Origin: Bacteroidales bacterium UBA5507
GTDB taxonomy: Bacteria; Bacteroidota; Bacteroidia; Bacteroidales; Lentimicrobiaceae
Length of the DNA: 62,879 nucleotides
NCBI GenBank assembly: GCA_002426195.1
Contig: DIOT01000036.1
Location: 8,768 to 71,646, forward strand
Direction of reading: 5' to 3'
Each line of letters opens with the position of its first letter. The first letter of the stretch is position 1. A program made the position numbers and the translations under genes. Positions 16,594 to 25,078 of this stretch are shown here, in pieces. Below the pieces are notes generated by a model. It ran no database searches. It was not told the origin of the DNA and saw only the letters and a list, made by a program, of their open reading frames with translations.

Positions 16594-18507
16594 ATGATGG
16601 TTAATAAGGAAAACAATAAGAAGAGTTTAGTAAAGAACCACTATCATTTCAGTCAAGAATATTTACCGACACAAGTGATTGGCATTCTTAAATCTAGTTT
16701 ATTTAATAAGTCCAGAGATTATCGCTCAAATGATAATTATTTATACTGCTTGAGTTTGATTTATCTCAAGCAGATAGTTGAGTTGCAGAATAAAAACATC
16801 TATGTGAGTCTGGGGAGTGCATACTGGAAAAAGGTTTTCGGAAACAACTACTACAAAAAGATTATAACCCCACTTCAGGATTTAAATGTTATTCAATATC
16901 ATGATTCTGGATATCGAAACATGAAGAATAAAGAATCTAAAAATGAAGACAAGGGTATTGTTGCAAAAAAGTATAGGATTAACCCCGAACTGCTGAACGA
17001 TGAATGGCAAATCATCAAATATTTTCAACAAAGCAAAGAAGAATTAAAATCCAAGGGGAATACTAAAAAGAGTTCTGCAATATGGGCAAAACAACTGCCA
17101 GTTTCTATTGATGTAGAATTAGCCAATGATTGGATTGAGCAAAATGCAAAGTCCATTTGTCAGGACTTTTTGAATCTCCACTATGTAAAGTTTATACCAC
17201 CCAAGTTAATTGTTGAGTACCACGAATTGCTAGACAGTGGTTCATATCACACTAATTATAAATCAATTGAGGATTTAAAATTGCATGCACGATTGGTAGG
17301 AAGGGAATTCTTTTTCTTTAAGGATTCTTTTTATGTGGCAGATTTACAAGAATTTCTGAAAACCAAAGAGGTTGGAATGATTTATCATTACAAGTATGAA
17401 ATCTCGAAAGTGGGTAAATTTGAATTAAATCAGAGACGGAGTAGCAAAAATTTAAGATTGACTAACTATCTCGTTACTTTCCCAAGTAAGGTTTTAAGAT
17501 TTATTAATATTGATGATAAATCCTTGGTTCAATTTGATTTGCAAACATCTCAATTATTGTTATTCGCAAACATATTGAATGTAGTTGCACAAAAAGATGG
17601 TAAAACTAGGTTATTGAATCAGTTCAAGAATACAAAAACAAGAAAGTATCTTAATAGGCTTTTTTCTATTCTTGAAAAGCATAAATCATCATTTCCTAGA
17701 ACTTCAGTTGAAATTAACAATCTATCTTATTCGAAGATTAGCGATAATGGAATTGAGAAGTTCATTAGTGATGTATTCTTTAATGACTTTTATCAGGTTT
17801 TACAAGAAAAACTAAAACTACCATCCAGACACCTCTCAAAACTTTTTGTCTTTAAACTGCTGTTCAAAAGAACAAATCGACAAGATATACTTTTAAAGGA
17901 TTTGAAGAAGTACTATCCTGAAGTATTGGCAATAATTGCAGACTTTAAAGAATTCTCTGACAAACAAGATAGTGAGGTTAAAGGCAAACATGATAATGAT
18001 TCCGATGACAACAATTTTTCAGTTTTTTTGCAATGCATTGAAGCGGAAATTTTTATTGATAAAATTCTCAAACCACTACGAGAACAAGGTGTACCATGCT
18101 TCACAAGGCATGATTCATTAGTAGTTGCAAATTCCTACCAAATAGCAGTTGAAAACCAGATTAAAAAAGTGTTTAGTGAATTGGGGTTTAGTTGTAATTT
18201 GAAATATGAGGACTTTAGTGAAGTCAATGAATATGACGATAATAATGAGATGAGAAATGAAATAATTGCGAGGTTACAAGAACTCGGTATAAAAGATGAT
18301 TATTCTCAAGACATCGACCTCCAAACATTAGAAGAAATTGCATCTGAATTTAAACTAAATCAAGTACAACAAGAAGCAATTGCTCAAGACATTATTGATA
18401 GTCAAAGCGGCTTACATCGATTTAGTATTGAGACGAATAACTTCATAAAAAAGATTATTCAAGGCAATGAATATAATGATAAGACATTATTCATCTATAA
18501 TAGATAG
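16594..18507 (+). CDS. Putative replication protein with family-A-polymerase-like palm motifs
   Basis: 637 residues (ATG at 16594 or 16597). Not a textbook family, but the second half has an ordered set of motifs like the family A polymerase / single-subunit RNA polymerase palm: VQFDLQTSQLLLFANIL near residue 310 (compare motif A, D-x-x-x-x-Q-L), KLFVFKLLFKRT near 425 (compare motif B, basic residue then aromatic spacing), and FTRHDSLVV near 508 (compare motif C, His-Asp). The N-terminal third is basic and probably helical. Iteron-like repeats and an AT-rich stretch lie just upstream. A role in replicating the excised element is likely but inferred. Confidence 0.5.
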   Translation: MMVNKENNKKSLVKNHYHFSQEYLPTQVIGILKSSLFNKSRDYRSNDNYLYCLSLIYLKQIVELQNKNIYVSLGSAYWKKVFGNNYYKKIITPLQDLNVIQYHDSGYRNMKNKESKNEDKGIVAKKYRINPELLNDEWQIIKYFQQSKEELKSKGNTKKSSAIWAKQLPVSIDVELANDWIEQNAKSICQDFLNLHYVKFIPPKLIVEYHELLDSGSYHTNYKSIEDLKLHARLVGREFFFFKDSFYVADLQEFLKTKEVGMIYHYKYEISKVGKFELNQRRSSKNLRLTNYLVTFPSKVLRFINIDDKSLVQFDLQTSQLLLFANILNVVAQKDGKTRLLNQFKNTKTRKYLNRLFSILEKHKSSFPRTSVEINNLSYSKISDNGIEKFISDVFFNDFYQVLQEKLKLPSRHLSKLFVFKLLFKRTNRQDILLKDLKKYYPEVLAIIADFKEFSDKQDSEVKGKHDNDSDDNNFSVFLQCIEAEIFIDKILKPLREQGVPCFTRHDSLVVANSYQIAVENQIKKVFSELGFSCNLKYEDFSEVNEYDDNNEMRNEIIARLQELGIKDDYSQDIDLQTLEEIASEFKLNQVQQEAIAQDIIDSQSGLHRFSIETNNFIKKIIQGNEYNDKTLFIYNR

Positions 18508-18858
18508 TACTTCTGCTGGAGTTATCTCAAGAACTTCCGCTAAACGCAGAAGCATTGCAATGGTGAAATTATTTCCATTCTCTATTCTAGAGATGGAATT
18601 CAAATGAACGGCAGAAAGGTGACTTAATTCTAATTGTGTATAACCAGAGTTAATTCTGAGTTCCTTAAGAAATAAGCCTATCGTTGTTAATTCTTTATTA
18701 TCTCCTTTCACTATTACTAGCAGTTTTTTAATAAATACTTCCTTCACAATTTTTTGTGAAATCACCTGCACAGTAATGCCGATTAATGAGTAAAAACTTG
18801 GATTTATCAGGCTTTTATTGTACTGATTTTGTAGTCCTAATGTGGATAAAACAGCCAT
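18487..18858 (-). CDS. XRE-family regulator with uncertain N-terminus
   Basis: The C-terminal 65 residues are a clear HTH_3 domain: LFLKELRINSGYTQLELS, then the recognition helix region NSISRIENGNNF, then LLRLAEVLEITPAEVL. Start is uncertain. The open frame extends to a TTG at 19014, but that would run through the promoter-like copy at 18974-19010, so I prefer the ATG at 18858; even so, the added residues look partly hydrophobic. It converges with the polymerase-like gene (21-bp overlap of 3' ends). Probably represses element genes. Confidence 0.6.
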   Translation of the reverse strand: MAVLSTLGLQNQYNKSLINPSFYSLIGITVQVISQKIVKEVFIKKLLVIVKGDNKELTTIGLFLKELRINSGYTQLELSHLSAVHLNSISRIENGNNFTIAMLLRLAEVLEITPAEVLSIIDE

Positions 18859-18973
18859 TATAACGCTAAACAAAGCATATTTTCGGCTAAAAAGACATAT
18901 AATGTACCTCCTACACACAGAAGTTTCAGGCACTCCTTTTTTCCAGTAAATATTTTTCCAAATAAATAAGAGT

Positions 18974-19010
18974 TTTTTGCAACAAATTGAAAAAAAACTA
19001 CGTATAATAC
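18974..19010 (+). promoter_or_regulatory. Duplicated promoter-like element, copy 2
   Basis: Second copy of the 37-bp sequence at 16335-16371 with identical ends (TTTTTGCAACAA and TACGTATAATAC). It lies 50 bp upstream of the small-gene operon at 19061 and points toward it. Its preservation in two places upstream of plus-strand genes supports a shared promoter or operator. Confidence 0.5.
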
Positions 19011-19060
19011 TCAAATTCTAGCAGTGTCAAATCAAATTTTTATTTATTAAAACTTATAAC

Positions 19061-19372
19061 ATGGAAAAAATTACATTAATTGATATTGGAGCAGATGGCT
19101 CGATTAAAAGTGAATTAAAATCATTTGAAGATGTATTTTGCGATAATGCTTATAATTCAGCAAGAATAGCTGTATATGCAGTTGATGCACTTCTCAACCT
19201 CTTTAAGAAATGTGCTGGACAAAATGTAATCCTTTATAGAGAGAGGGTTTCAGAATTTTTCAAAACACCAATAGAGAGTTTAACTGAGGAAAAGATAAAT
19301 GAATTGGTGGATTATTGCCGACAATCAGAGGAAATTAAATCTTTGGTTCAAACTTATTATAATTCAAAATAA
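19061..19372 (+). CDS. Small hypothetical protein
   Basis: 103 residues, ATG start, acidic and helical, no membrane segment. Not recognised. It is first in a run of three small plus-strand genes (19061, 19398, 19715) with gaps of 25 and 5 bp, downstream of the second promoter-like element. Location beside element regulators suggests a maintenance or regulatory role. Confidence 0.55.
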   Translation: MEKITLIDIGADGSIKSELKSFEDVFCDNAYNSARIAVYAVDALLNLFKKCAGQNVILYRERVSEFFKTPIESLTEEKINELVDYCRQSEEIKSLVQTYYNSK

Positions 19373-19397
19373 TAATACTCATAATTAATTTACAAAA

Positions 19398-19709
19398 ATG
19401 GAAATAATTGCAAGTTACAATGATTTTTCACCTAAAAAATGCTGTATACCATGGGTTGCAGAAGTCAATCACACTACAGGTAAACCTGACTTCACTAAAA
19501 AAATTGGTGGTTATACAGGAGGTATTACAGGAGAAGCAGGAGACTTATTTGTAAGCGAACCCAAGGTTAACCAAGTCTATATGTATGGTCACCGAATGAG
19601 ATATAAAAATATTAGCTGGAATTACTATGCATATTGGGATGGTGAAGATTTTATTGAATTAAAAAAATCCGAAGTGATAAGCAAAATAAAACATTTTCAA
19701 AATATTTAG
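19398..19709 (+). CDS. Small hypothetical protein
   Basis: 103 residues, ATG start. Rich in aromatic residues and glycine (GGYTGGITGEAGDLFVSEP, then SWNYYAYWDGEDF), probably a compact beta protein. No family recognised. Middle gene of the three-gene run; the next gene starts 5 bp after its stop. Confidence 0.55.
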   Translation: MEIIASYNDFSPKKCCIPWVAEVNHTTGKPDFTKKIGGYTGGITGEAGDLFVSEPKVNQVYMYGHRMRYKNISWNYYAYWDGEDFIELKKSEVISKIKHFQNI

Positions 19710-19714
19710 GCACA

Positions 19715-20026
19715 ATGGTAAGACTCACATTAATACAGGAACTTTCAGATAAAATTCTACAAGAATCACTTATTGATAATAGATTTTTACAAGGAGTGCT
19801 AATCGGTAAACTCATCAACGATGCAATCGATAATATTTTTGAAAGAAACGGTTGTTATTTTAATGAATCTCTAGACTTAGATGTAGAGATTAAAGGAAAT
19901 CCACTATTCGTAAAAGAATATCAGGACTTCTTTAATGATGAGGAATTACTGCATAATATGAGTCAGGCTGCACTCGTGTTATATCAACAGCAATTAGGAA
20001 TGAATAATAGAATACTGTTAAATTAA
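19715..20026 (+). CDS. Small hypothetical protein
   Basis: 103 residues, ATG start 5 bp after the previous stop. Mostly helical and acidic, no recognised motif. That all three genes in this run encode 103 residues appears to be coincidence; they share no obvious sequence similarity. Confidence 0.55.
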   Translation: MVRLTLIQELSDKILQESLIDNRFLQGVLIGKLINDAIDNIFERNGCYFNESLDLDVEIKGNPLFVKEYQDFFNDEELLHNMSQAALVLYQQQLGMNNRILLN

Positions 20027-20048
20027 AAACAACTAGTAAATAATTCAA

Positions 20049-20291
20049 TCACTTAATTCCTCGGAAAAAATCGTCAGGTGTAATCTGAAAAATCTTGAGC
20101 AATTGTAATAAAGTACTGAATTTATAATCCTTTCCGTTTTCAACCCGCCAAACCGTCATGTGGCTAATTTTATGCTTTTCTGCAAAACGCTTATAGTTCG
20201 GTTCAATGGTCTTCCTAATTTCGGAAACCTTTCTTCCAATGATTTTTAGTTTCAAAGCAACATCTTCTTCGAGTTGCTGACTCTTTTTCAT
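20049..20291 (-). CDS. XRE-family helix-turn-helix regulator
   Basis: 80 residues, ATG start. HTH_3 layout: a first helix LKIIGRKVSEIRKTI, then YKRFAEKHKISHMTVWRVENGKD as the helix-turn-helix, and LLQLLKIFQITPDDFF to close. Divergent from the small gene at 20366 across 74 bp containing two TGTTGCAT boxes, which it may bind. Confidence 0.8.
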   Translation of the reverse strand: MKKSQQLEEDVALKLKIIGRKVSEIRKTIEPNYKRFAEKHKISHMTVWRVENGKDYKFSTLLQLLKIFQITPDDFFRGIK

Positions 20292-20328
20292 TACTTTTTT
20301 TCTTCAAAGGTAAAAAAAGCACAATAAA

Positions 20329-20361
20329 TGTTGCATGCCTAATATGTGTTGCATATATTTG
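20329..20361 (+). promoter_or_regulatory. Promoter/operator with paired TGTTGCAT boxes
   Basis: TGTTGCAT occurs at 20329-20336 and 20347-20354, 18 bp apart, in the gap between the divergent XRE gene and the gene at 20366. TATATTTG at 20354-20361 fits the Bacteroidota -7 consensus TAnnTTTG and ends only 4 bp before that ATG, which would give an almost leaderless transcript. Confidence 0.45.
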
Positions 20362-20365
20362 TATA

Positions 20366-20542
20366 ATGAAACGAAAAAGAAAAAGAAGGATTTCTCCAAA
20401 GAAGGATGAAAAGTTCCAAGAAAGCCAAGGAAATCACATCGTGGTCATTGGATTTGATAATGACAACATCAGTGACATTACTATTGTCGTTGCAGAGGAT
20501 GAAATTTTTAAAGGTTTAATCAACAAATCAGTCTTTAATTAA
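20366..20542 (+). CDS. Small basic-headed hypothetical protein (58 aa)
   Basis: The product starts MKRKRKRRISPKKDEKF and continues with a beta-like segment (NHIVVIGFDNDNISDITIVV) and a short tail. The basic N-terminus suggests nucleic-acid or protein contact. It is divergent from an XRE regulator and has a plausible promoter immediately upstream. No family recognised. Confidence 0.5.
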   Translation: MKRKRKRRISPKKDEKFQESQGNHIVVIGFDNDNISDITIVVAEDEIFKGLINKSVFN

Positions 20543-20569
20543 ATCCTAAGTGGAATCCTTCAATTTTAA

Positions 20570-20675
20570 AATATTCACTTTTATCTAATAGTGAATATTA
20601 TTGCAGTAAACAGCAGATAAACAGCACTTTAAACCCATTTTTATTTATTACCCAGAATATTAACATTCACTTTTA
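20570..20675. repeat. Inverted and direct ATTCAC repeats upstream of the recombinase
   Basis: AATATTCAC (20570-20578) and GTGAATATT (20591-20599) form a perfect 9-bp inverted repeat with a 12-bp gap. ATTCACTTTTA at 20573 recurs at 20665, 28 bp before the recombinase start. These may be operators or recombination sites for that gene. Confidence 0.4.
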
Positions 20676-20702
20676 GTTATAACCAATCAAAACTGAACAT
20701 TT

Positions 20703-21290
20703 ATGAGCGCAAAATTTTCAACAACAACTGCTGATTACCTTGAATGGAATCTGGCAATGAATTTAATAAGAAACCTCTTTGATGATGACGAGTATCAAAT
20801 GTCATTGCTGATTTCCTTTGGTTCATTTTGGGGATTAAGAATTTCTGACATCCTGCAATTAAAATACTATCAGGTTTTAAATGTTGATGAAATCAGTCTT
20901 ATTGAGAAGAAAACTGGGAAGAAAAGAGACATTAAAGTCAATCCTCAATTAAAGAGACATATATCAGCATGCATAGAAAAACTTAATCCAAGGTCATTGG
21001 ATGACTTTATCTTCAAAAGTCAAAAAAATACAGTTTATTCTATCCAGAGAATCAATGTCCGATTCAAGGAAATGAAGGTGAAGTACAATCTAACTATAAA
21101 GAACTTCAGTTCACATAGCCTACGTAAGTGCTTTGGCAGAACTATATTCACACGTTCAGGTTCAAATGCAGAAATAGCATTAGTTAAACTTAGTCAATTA
21201 TTCAATCATAGTAACCCAGCAATTACCAGAAGATACTTAGGAATTGCAAAGGATGAATTAATGCAGACTTATGATGTTCTGGGATTTTAA
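20703..21290 (+). CDS. Tyrosine recombinase, catalytic domain only
   Basis: 195 residues, ATG start. All catalytic positions can be placed: Arg in FWGLRISDIL, Lys in EKKTGKKRD, H-x-x-R in SHSLRKCFG, His in LFNHSNPAITRR and the Tyr nucleophile in RRYLGI. It lacks the usual N-terminal core-binding domain. It is distinct from the full-length integrase at 41552, so it may resolve multimers, invert a segment or assist excision. Palindromic ATTCAC repeats lie just upstream. Confidence 0.85.
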   Translation: MSAKFSTTTADYLEWNLAMNLIRNLFDDDEYQMSLLISFGSFWGLRISDILQLKYYQVLNVDEISLIEKKTGKKRDIKVNPQLKRHISACIEKLNPRSLDDFIFKSQKNTVYSIQRINVRFKEMKVKYNLTIKNFSSHSLRKCFGRTIFTRSGSNAEIALVKLSQLFNHSNPAITRRYLGIAKDELMQTYDVLGF

Positions 21291-21301
21291 AACAGTTGAT
21301 T

Positions 21302-21574
21302 ATGGACAAGCGTGATTTCTATTTTTTCAATGTCAGGGAAGTCTGCACAGAAAATTATCATTTAAGAATAAATAGTCACTATCGACTTGTTCTATCTACT
21401 AATGAAAATAGTAGTAAAGCTGAACTATTAAAAGTTATTATCAATGCCCATTGGGTTACATTAAAGTTTCAACTTTTAAAGGGTGGCGAACCGATTGATA
21501 TTAAGTTTAATGTTTTTGCAAATGATAAAAAGGCATGGAGAATATTTATCGCATCATCTTTAATGTCTCATTAG
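21302..21574 (+). CDS. Small hypothetical protein
   Basis: 90 residues from the ATG at 21302 (an in-frame TTG lies two codons earlier), 11 bp after the recombinase stop and probably co-transcribed with it. Alternating hydrophobic and polar residues suggest a small beta-rich fold. The 3' end overlaps the convergent Ntn-hydrolase-like gene by 15 bp. No family recognised. Confidence 0.5.
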   Translation: MDKRDFYFFNVREVCTENYHLRINSHYRLVLSTNENSSKAELLKVIINAHWVTLKFQLLKGGEPIDIKFNVFANDKKAWRIFIASSLMSH

Positions 21575-22408
21575 ATTCATCACCTGTGTTTCAGAATCTA
21601 CCCAAAAAAAACCACTTTTAATAATTATTGCCGTATAGTTTCTACCTCCTATACCTGTAATTTTATTGACGATTTCTTCAATCGTAACAACTAAATTCAT
21701 AATATTTTTAGATAATCTGAATGCTTGAACAATACTTATAGATTTCATTTGATGATTAAACACACCTAATTCACCAACATATTCCTTCCATCCAGCGGTA
21801 TTAAGTATTTGATTTGTATCATAATGCATAAAATATTTTTCCTCAATATATTTCCCATTTTCATCCTTCACAAATTGTCCATTCTCCATAACACGCTTGT
21901 CATTAAAGAAGAACTTAATAACTTTAAATCTATTTTCTTCAATATCATAGCCACAAAATAAATATTCGCTAGAAAACCTGTCTTCAGATTTATCTTGAGA
22001 TATGTATTTCTCTATAGTAGAAAAAGTTATATCCTTTATGTTAGATAAAGTGTTATTAGACGATATATCTATCAATTTTTTAATTTCATCAATGATGGCT
22101 TCGAATTCCTTGCCACTTGGATTTGCTGCACCTGCGACAAGTATTACTGAATGTGTCCCAATTTGAAAAATTTTAGTTGCACCATCTATACTTCTTATTC
22201 TACCCTTATTTATCTGAGCACTAGCTTTAAATTTTTCAGTAATTTCAAACGGAGAGATGCATTCCTTCTGGTCTTCTTCGTCTGTTCCTTTTTTCTGTAA
22301 GATATCATCAAAATCTTGCCACAGTAAGTTGCCACCTTGTAAAAGCTCTTTACTATCAGTCGATACAACAACTCCTTCTTTAGCAATAATGGCTGAAATA
22401 AAAGTCAT
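21560..22408 (-). CDS. Proteasome-beta/HslV-like Ntn hydrolase
   Basis: 282 residues, ATG start. The N-terminus, Met then TFISAIIAKEGVVVSTDSK, aligns with proteasome beta subunits: with Thr2 as nucleophile after Met removal, the Asp in STDS falls exactly at proteasome position 17. After an insertion of about 45 residues, ATKIFQIGTHSVILVAGAA gives the equivalent of Lys33 (here Lys79) and the following strand and small-residue loop. The end, GGRNYTAIIIKSGFFWV, matches the C-terminal strands. So the Thr-Asp-Lys triad appears intact. It is last in an operon with a GmrSD-like nuclease and a membrane protein. Activity could be proteolytic effector or processing enzyme. Confidence 0.65.
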   Translation of the reverse strand: MTFISAIIAKEGVVVSTDSKELLQGGNLLWQDFDDILQKKGTDEEDQKECISPFEITEKFKASAQINKGRIRSIDGATKIFQIGTHSVILVAGAANPSGKEFEAIIDEIKKLIDISSNNTLSNIKDITFSTIEKYISQDKSEDRFSSEYLFCGYDIEENRFKVIKFFFNDKRVMENGQFVKDENGKYIEEKYFMHYDTNQILNTAGWKEYVGELGVFNHQMKSISIVQAFRLSKNIMNLVVTIEEIVNKITGIGGRNYTAIIIKSGFFWVDSETQVMNLMRH

Positions 22409-22446
22409 AATTCTCTGTTATTTAATTGATTAAAATGAGACGCAAT

Positions 22447-23157
22447 TTATTCTATATGCTCTCTTAATCTTCTGTAAAAACTATACTTATTTTCATGCAA
22501 TTCCTTCAAGTACTTAATGATATCATTATGCCAATTCATAGAATGTATAGTTTCTAAAAAGTTATTACCATCAGGATTACCTAATTTGATTTCTCTTTCT
22601 AATTCGTGCCTATACTTGTCTGTTCTTCTAATTATCTTCTCCATCAAGTCTTGAATCAATTTCGATTCATTTGTTTCATTGATTTTTGGGAAGAGGTACT
22701 GGTTGAACTCATTTAATGTTGATGCAAGTTTATTGATTTGATTAGTAAGTTTACCCAATATACTATAAACTTCAACTATCCTACTATTACTCATTTCTTC
22801 ATTCAGGGTTTCAGTAATTGCATCTATTAGGCTAATTACTTCTTTATAACCACTATAACGCATATCATAAATCCGTCTTTTTTCTGTTGTGATATGATTA
22901 AACCAGAATTGAAATAATGCAAATCCAAATCCTAAGTAAGAAATTATGGCTGTAATTTGAAGTGCAATGCCTTCTATTAGGTTCAGGAAAAAAAATAGAT
23001 ACCAAGATGATATTACGAGCAGAAAGAGAAATGCATACAGAAAGATGTATTGCTTGTTTTTCGTGATATAAGGAAGTATTTTCATTACACTTTGGAATGT
23101 AGCTAAGACATCAAAAGCATTTAGAATCACTTGCGTTCTTTCCTTAAAAATTTTCAA
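22447..23157 (-). CDS. Two-TM membrane protein with coiled-coil tail
   Basis: 236 residues. Two hydrophobic segments (about residues 37-58 and 62-85) form a hairpin, followed by about 150 charged, helical residues that probably stay in the cytoplasm. No family recognised. Its start overlaps the end of the DUF262 gene by 14 bp and the Ntn-hydrolase gene follows after 38 bp, so the three are one operon. It may anchor the complex or act as a membrane-disrupting effector (inference). Confidence 0.65.
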   Translation of the reverse strand: MKIFKERTQVILNAFDVLATFQSVMKILPYITKNKQYIFLYAFLFLLVISSWYLFFFLNLIEGIALQITAIISYLGFGFALFQFWFNHITTEKRRIYDMRYSGYKEVISLIDAITETLNEEMSNSRIVEVYSILGKLTNQINKLASTLNEFNQYLFPKINETNESKLIQDLMEKIIRRTDKYRHELEREIKLGNPDGNNFLETIHSMNWHNDIIKYLKELHENKYSFYRRLREHIE

Positions 23158-24838
23158 GTATAAATTTCACAATTTTTCCTTTACGAGTGCTTATTTTTTC
23201 TTTATTCCAACAATCAGATTCAGTAGTCATCTCCAGAATTTCAAGTTGTTGTTGATTATACTTATAGGTACTCCTTTTCTTACTAAATGGATTATTCCCT
23301 ATTGTGCAGTTATGCGATTTAGAAAGAAGTAGATAATTTCCTAAACAGTCAATATATTGGTTTCTAAATTCTTCATCATACTCACAATAACCTGCTGCAA
23401 TTGGTTCACCATTTGTGGGTGTTTGTGGCGCAATATGCTCTAATTCTGGGGATTCGATTTTGTCATAACGATATCCATTTTGCCCTTGATTTAGAAGGTA
23501 GTTTTCGTATTTCCAGAGCAGGAATTTAGCTATTGTATGGTGCATTCCACCTTGAATTGATTTTTCAAGTTCATTTCTATTCCAATAGGCCCACCACCAT
23601 GAATCATTAGTTTTCATCCACTCAATTCTGTCAACAATCAGTTGAATGTCAGGTTTATCAGAAGTGAATTTCTGATAAACATCATTTATCCTTGATGTCA
23701 TTTCTGCTCTTGTTCCTATAAGCCTATGCCTCAAAACCAATGTTTCTAGTGATGAGCATATTTTGCAGATTTCTTTTGTTTGCAATCCAAAAGTATATGC
23801 TTTAATTACAAATGGGATTGCGATTGCGAAACCACCCAATGTTATCAGTGAATGAATTTCAATATTGTCTCTTTCGTCTTTACCAAAAAAAGTAGTCAAA
23901 TGCTCGAAACTAACAGCAAGTGCATTAGTAAACGATTTTATGAAGGCAAGAGGATTGTCATCTGATAATAGTTTGTTGATTTTATCAATTGCGTTTGATT
24001 CCCAAAGTGAATTAAAATAAACTCTTAAAGTGTATAACAAAACATCATCTTCATCTACTTTATATTCAATAGAGGATATCGACTTATAAATTTTTTCAAA
24101 TCTGTTTTTTATCTCGTCAATCAAGCTGGCTTTTTCATCTCCACCGTATAGGTGAACTTTAAACATAAATTGAGCCTTAATTATTTCTAATTTTGAAGGC
24201 GTTTTCCCTCGGTCATTTTGAAAAATGAACATCTGAATTGCTTCTGATTCATTTTTTACTTGATGAGTTGTACAAGTTGCTTCGCTAATTGTTTTGAGCA
24301 TTTTTTTTAGAAAATGTTCATCTTTTCCAGAAAAGGCTTTTGTAAAGAAGTCAAATGCTTTAACTATTCTATTTGCTGATTCTGTTTCTATGCCATTTTT
24401 ATCTTTTTTGGTTTGATTTAAAACATAATCTATGAATAACTGCTTGTCGTAATCTACAGTAGCGAATGTGTAATTTGACCCTAATTTAACCATACTTTTA
24501 AAGAGGTAATCTTCTTCTTCAGTTAGGTTTCGTAATTCTTTCAGTCTCTCAAATAATGCAGAAAGGAAAATTATAATGGTTGTCAACCTTTGTTGTCCAT
24601 CAATTACACCAAAATTCTTACCACCTTTTTCTTCAAAAAGAAAATGCCCGAAATAATAGTGGCTTTCTCCTGTACTTCGATTATAATCAACTAAATCCTG
24701 AAGGAATACATCTGTATGAGTATTTGTGTATTTATTATTTTCATCAGATGGGGTTTCCCATGAATATGCACGTTGATAAGCAGGAACGAAAATTTTGTTA
24801 CCTGCCAACATGCTACTTACTGTTGTTGATGCTTCCAT
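23144..24838 (-). CDS. DUF262-DUF1524 (GmrSD-like) restriction protein
   Basis: 564 residues, ATG start. The N-terminal DUF262 (ParB/Srx-like) domain has IFVPAYQRAYSWE and FGVIDGQQRLTTII, the latter carrying the D-G-Q-Q-R motif thought to bind or split nucleotide. The C-terminal DUF1524 HNH-like domain has LEHIAPQTPTNGEP and then LGNYLLLSKSHNCTIGNNPF with KRSTY, giving the His and Asn positions of the nuclease. This is the single-chain form of GmrSD, a type IV enzyme that cuts glucosylated phage DNA. Two additional genes follow in the same operon. Confidence 0.88.
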   Translation of the reverse strand: MEASTTVSSMLAGNKIFVPAYQRAYSWETPSDENNKYTNTHTDVFLQDLVDYNRSTGESHYYFGHFLFEEKGGKNFGVIDGQQRLTTIIIFLSALFERLKELRNLTEEEDYLFKSMVKLGSNYTFATVDYDKQLFIDYVLNQTKKDKNGIETESANRIVKAFDFFTKAFSGKDEHFLKKMLKTISEATCTTHQVKNESEAIQMFIFQNDRGKTPSKLEIIKAQFMFKVHLYGGDEKASLIDEIKNRFEKIYKSISSIEYKVDEDDVLLYTLRVYFNSLWESNAIDKINKLLSDDNPLAFIKSFTNALAVSFEHLTTFFGKDERDNIEIHSLITLGGFAIAIPFVIKAYTFGLQTKEICKICSSLETLVLRHRLIGTRAEMTSRINDVYQKFTSDKPDIQLIVDRIEWMKTNDSWWWAYWNRNELEKSIQGGMHHTIAKFLLWKYENYLLNQGQNGYRYDKIESPELEHIAPQTPTNGEPIAAGYCEYDEEFRNQYIDCLGNYLLLSKSHNCTIGNNPFSKKRSTYKYNQQQLEILEMTTESDCWNKEKISTRKGKIVKFILENF

Positions 24839-25078
24839 ATAGTTATATCGTTAGTAATCTTAAAATCAAATAAGTAGTGAATCTATCCGCTACTTATTAT
24901 CTGGAGGCTAAGTTAAACCGTTTATTCAAATAATAAATATTGGATAACAAATCATGTAAATAAGTGAAGTAAGAAGAAAAGTGTTTCCATTTGATACATA
25001 ATGATTAAATTGCACATAAATTGTAATGACTTAAAGTTCAGGTTATAATTGAGTTGACGTTAATGTTAAATACTTGAC

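Noticed and set aside
19061..20026. Three genes of the same length (103 residues) as a repeat family
   Set aside because: The sequences share no visible similarity; equal length is coincidence.
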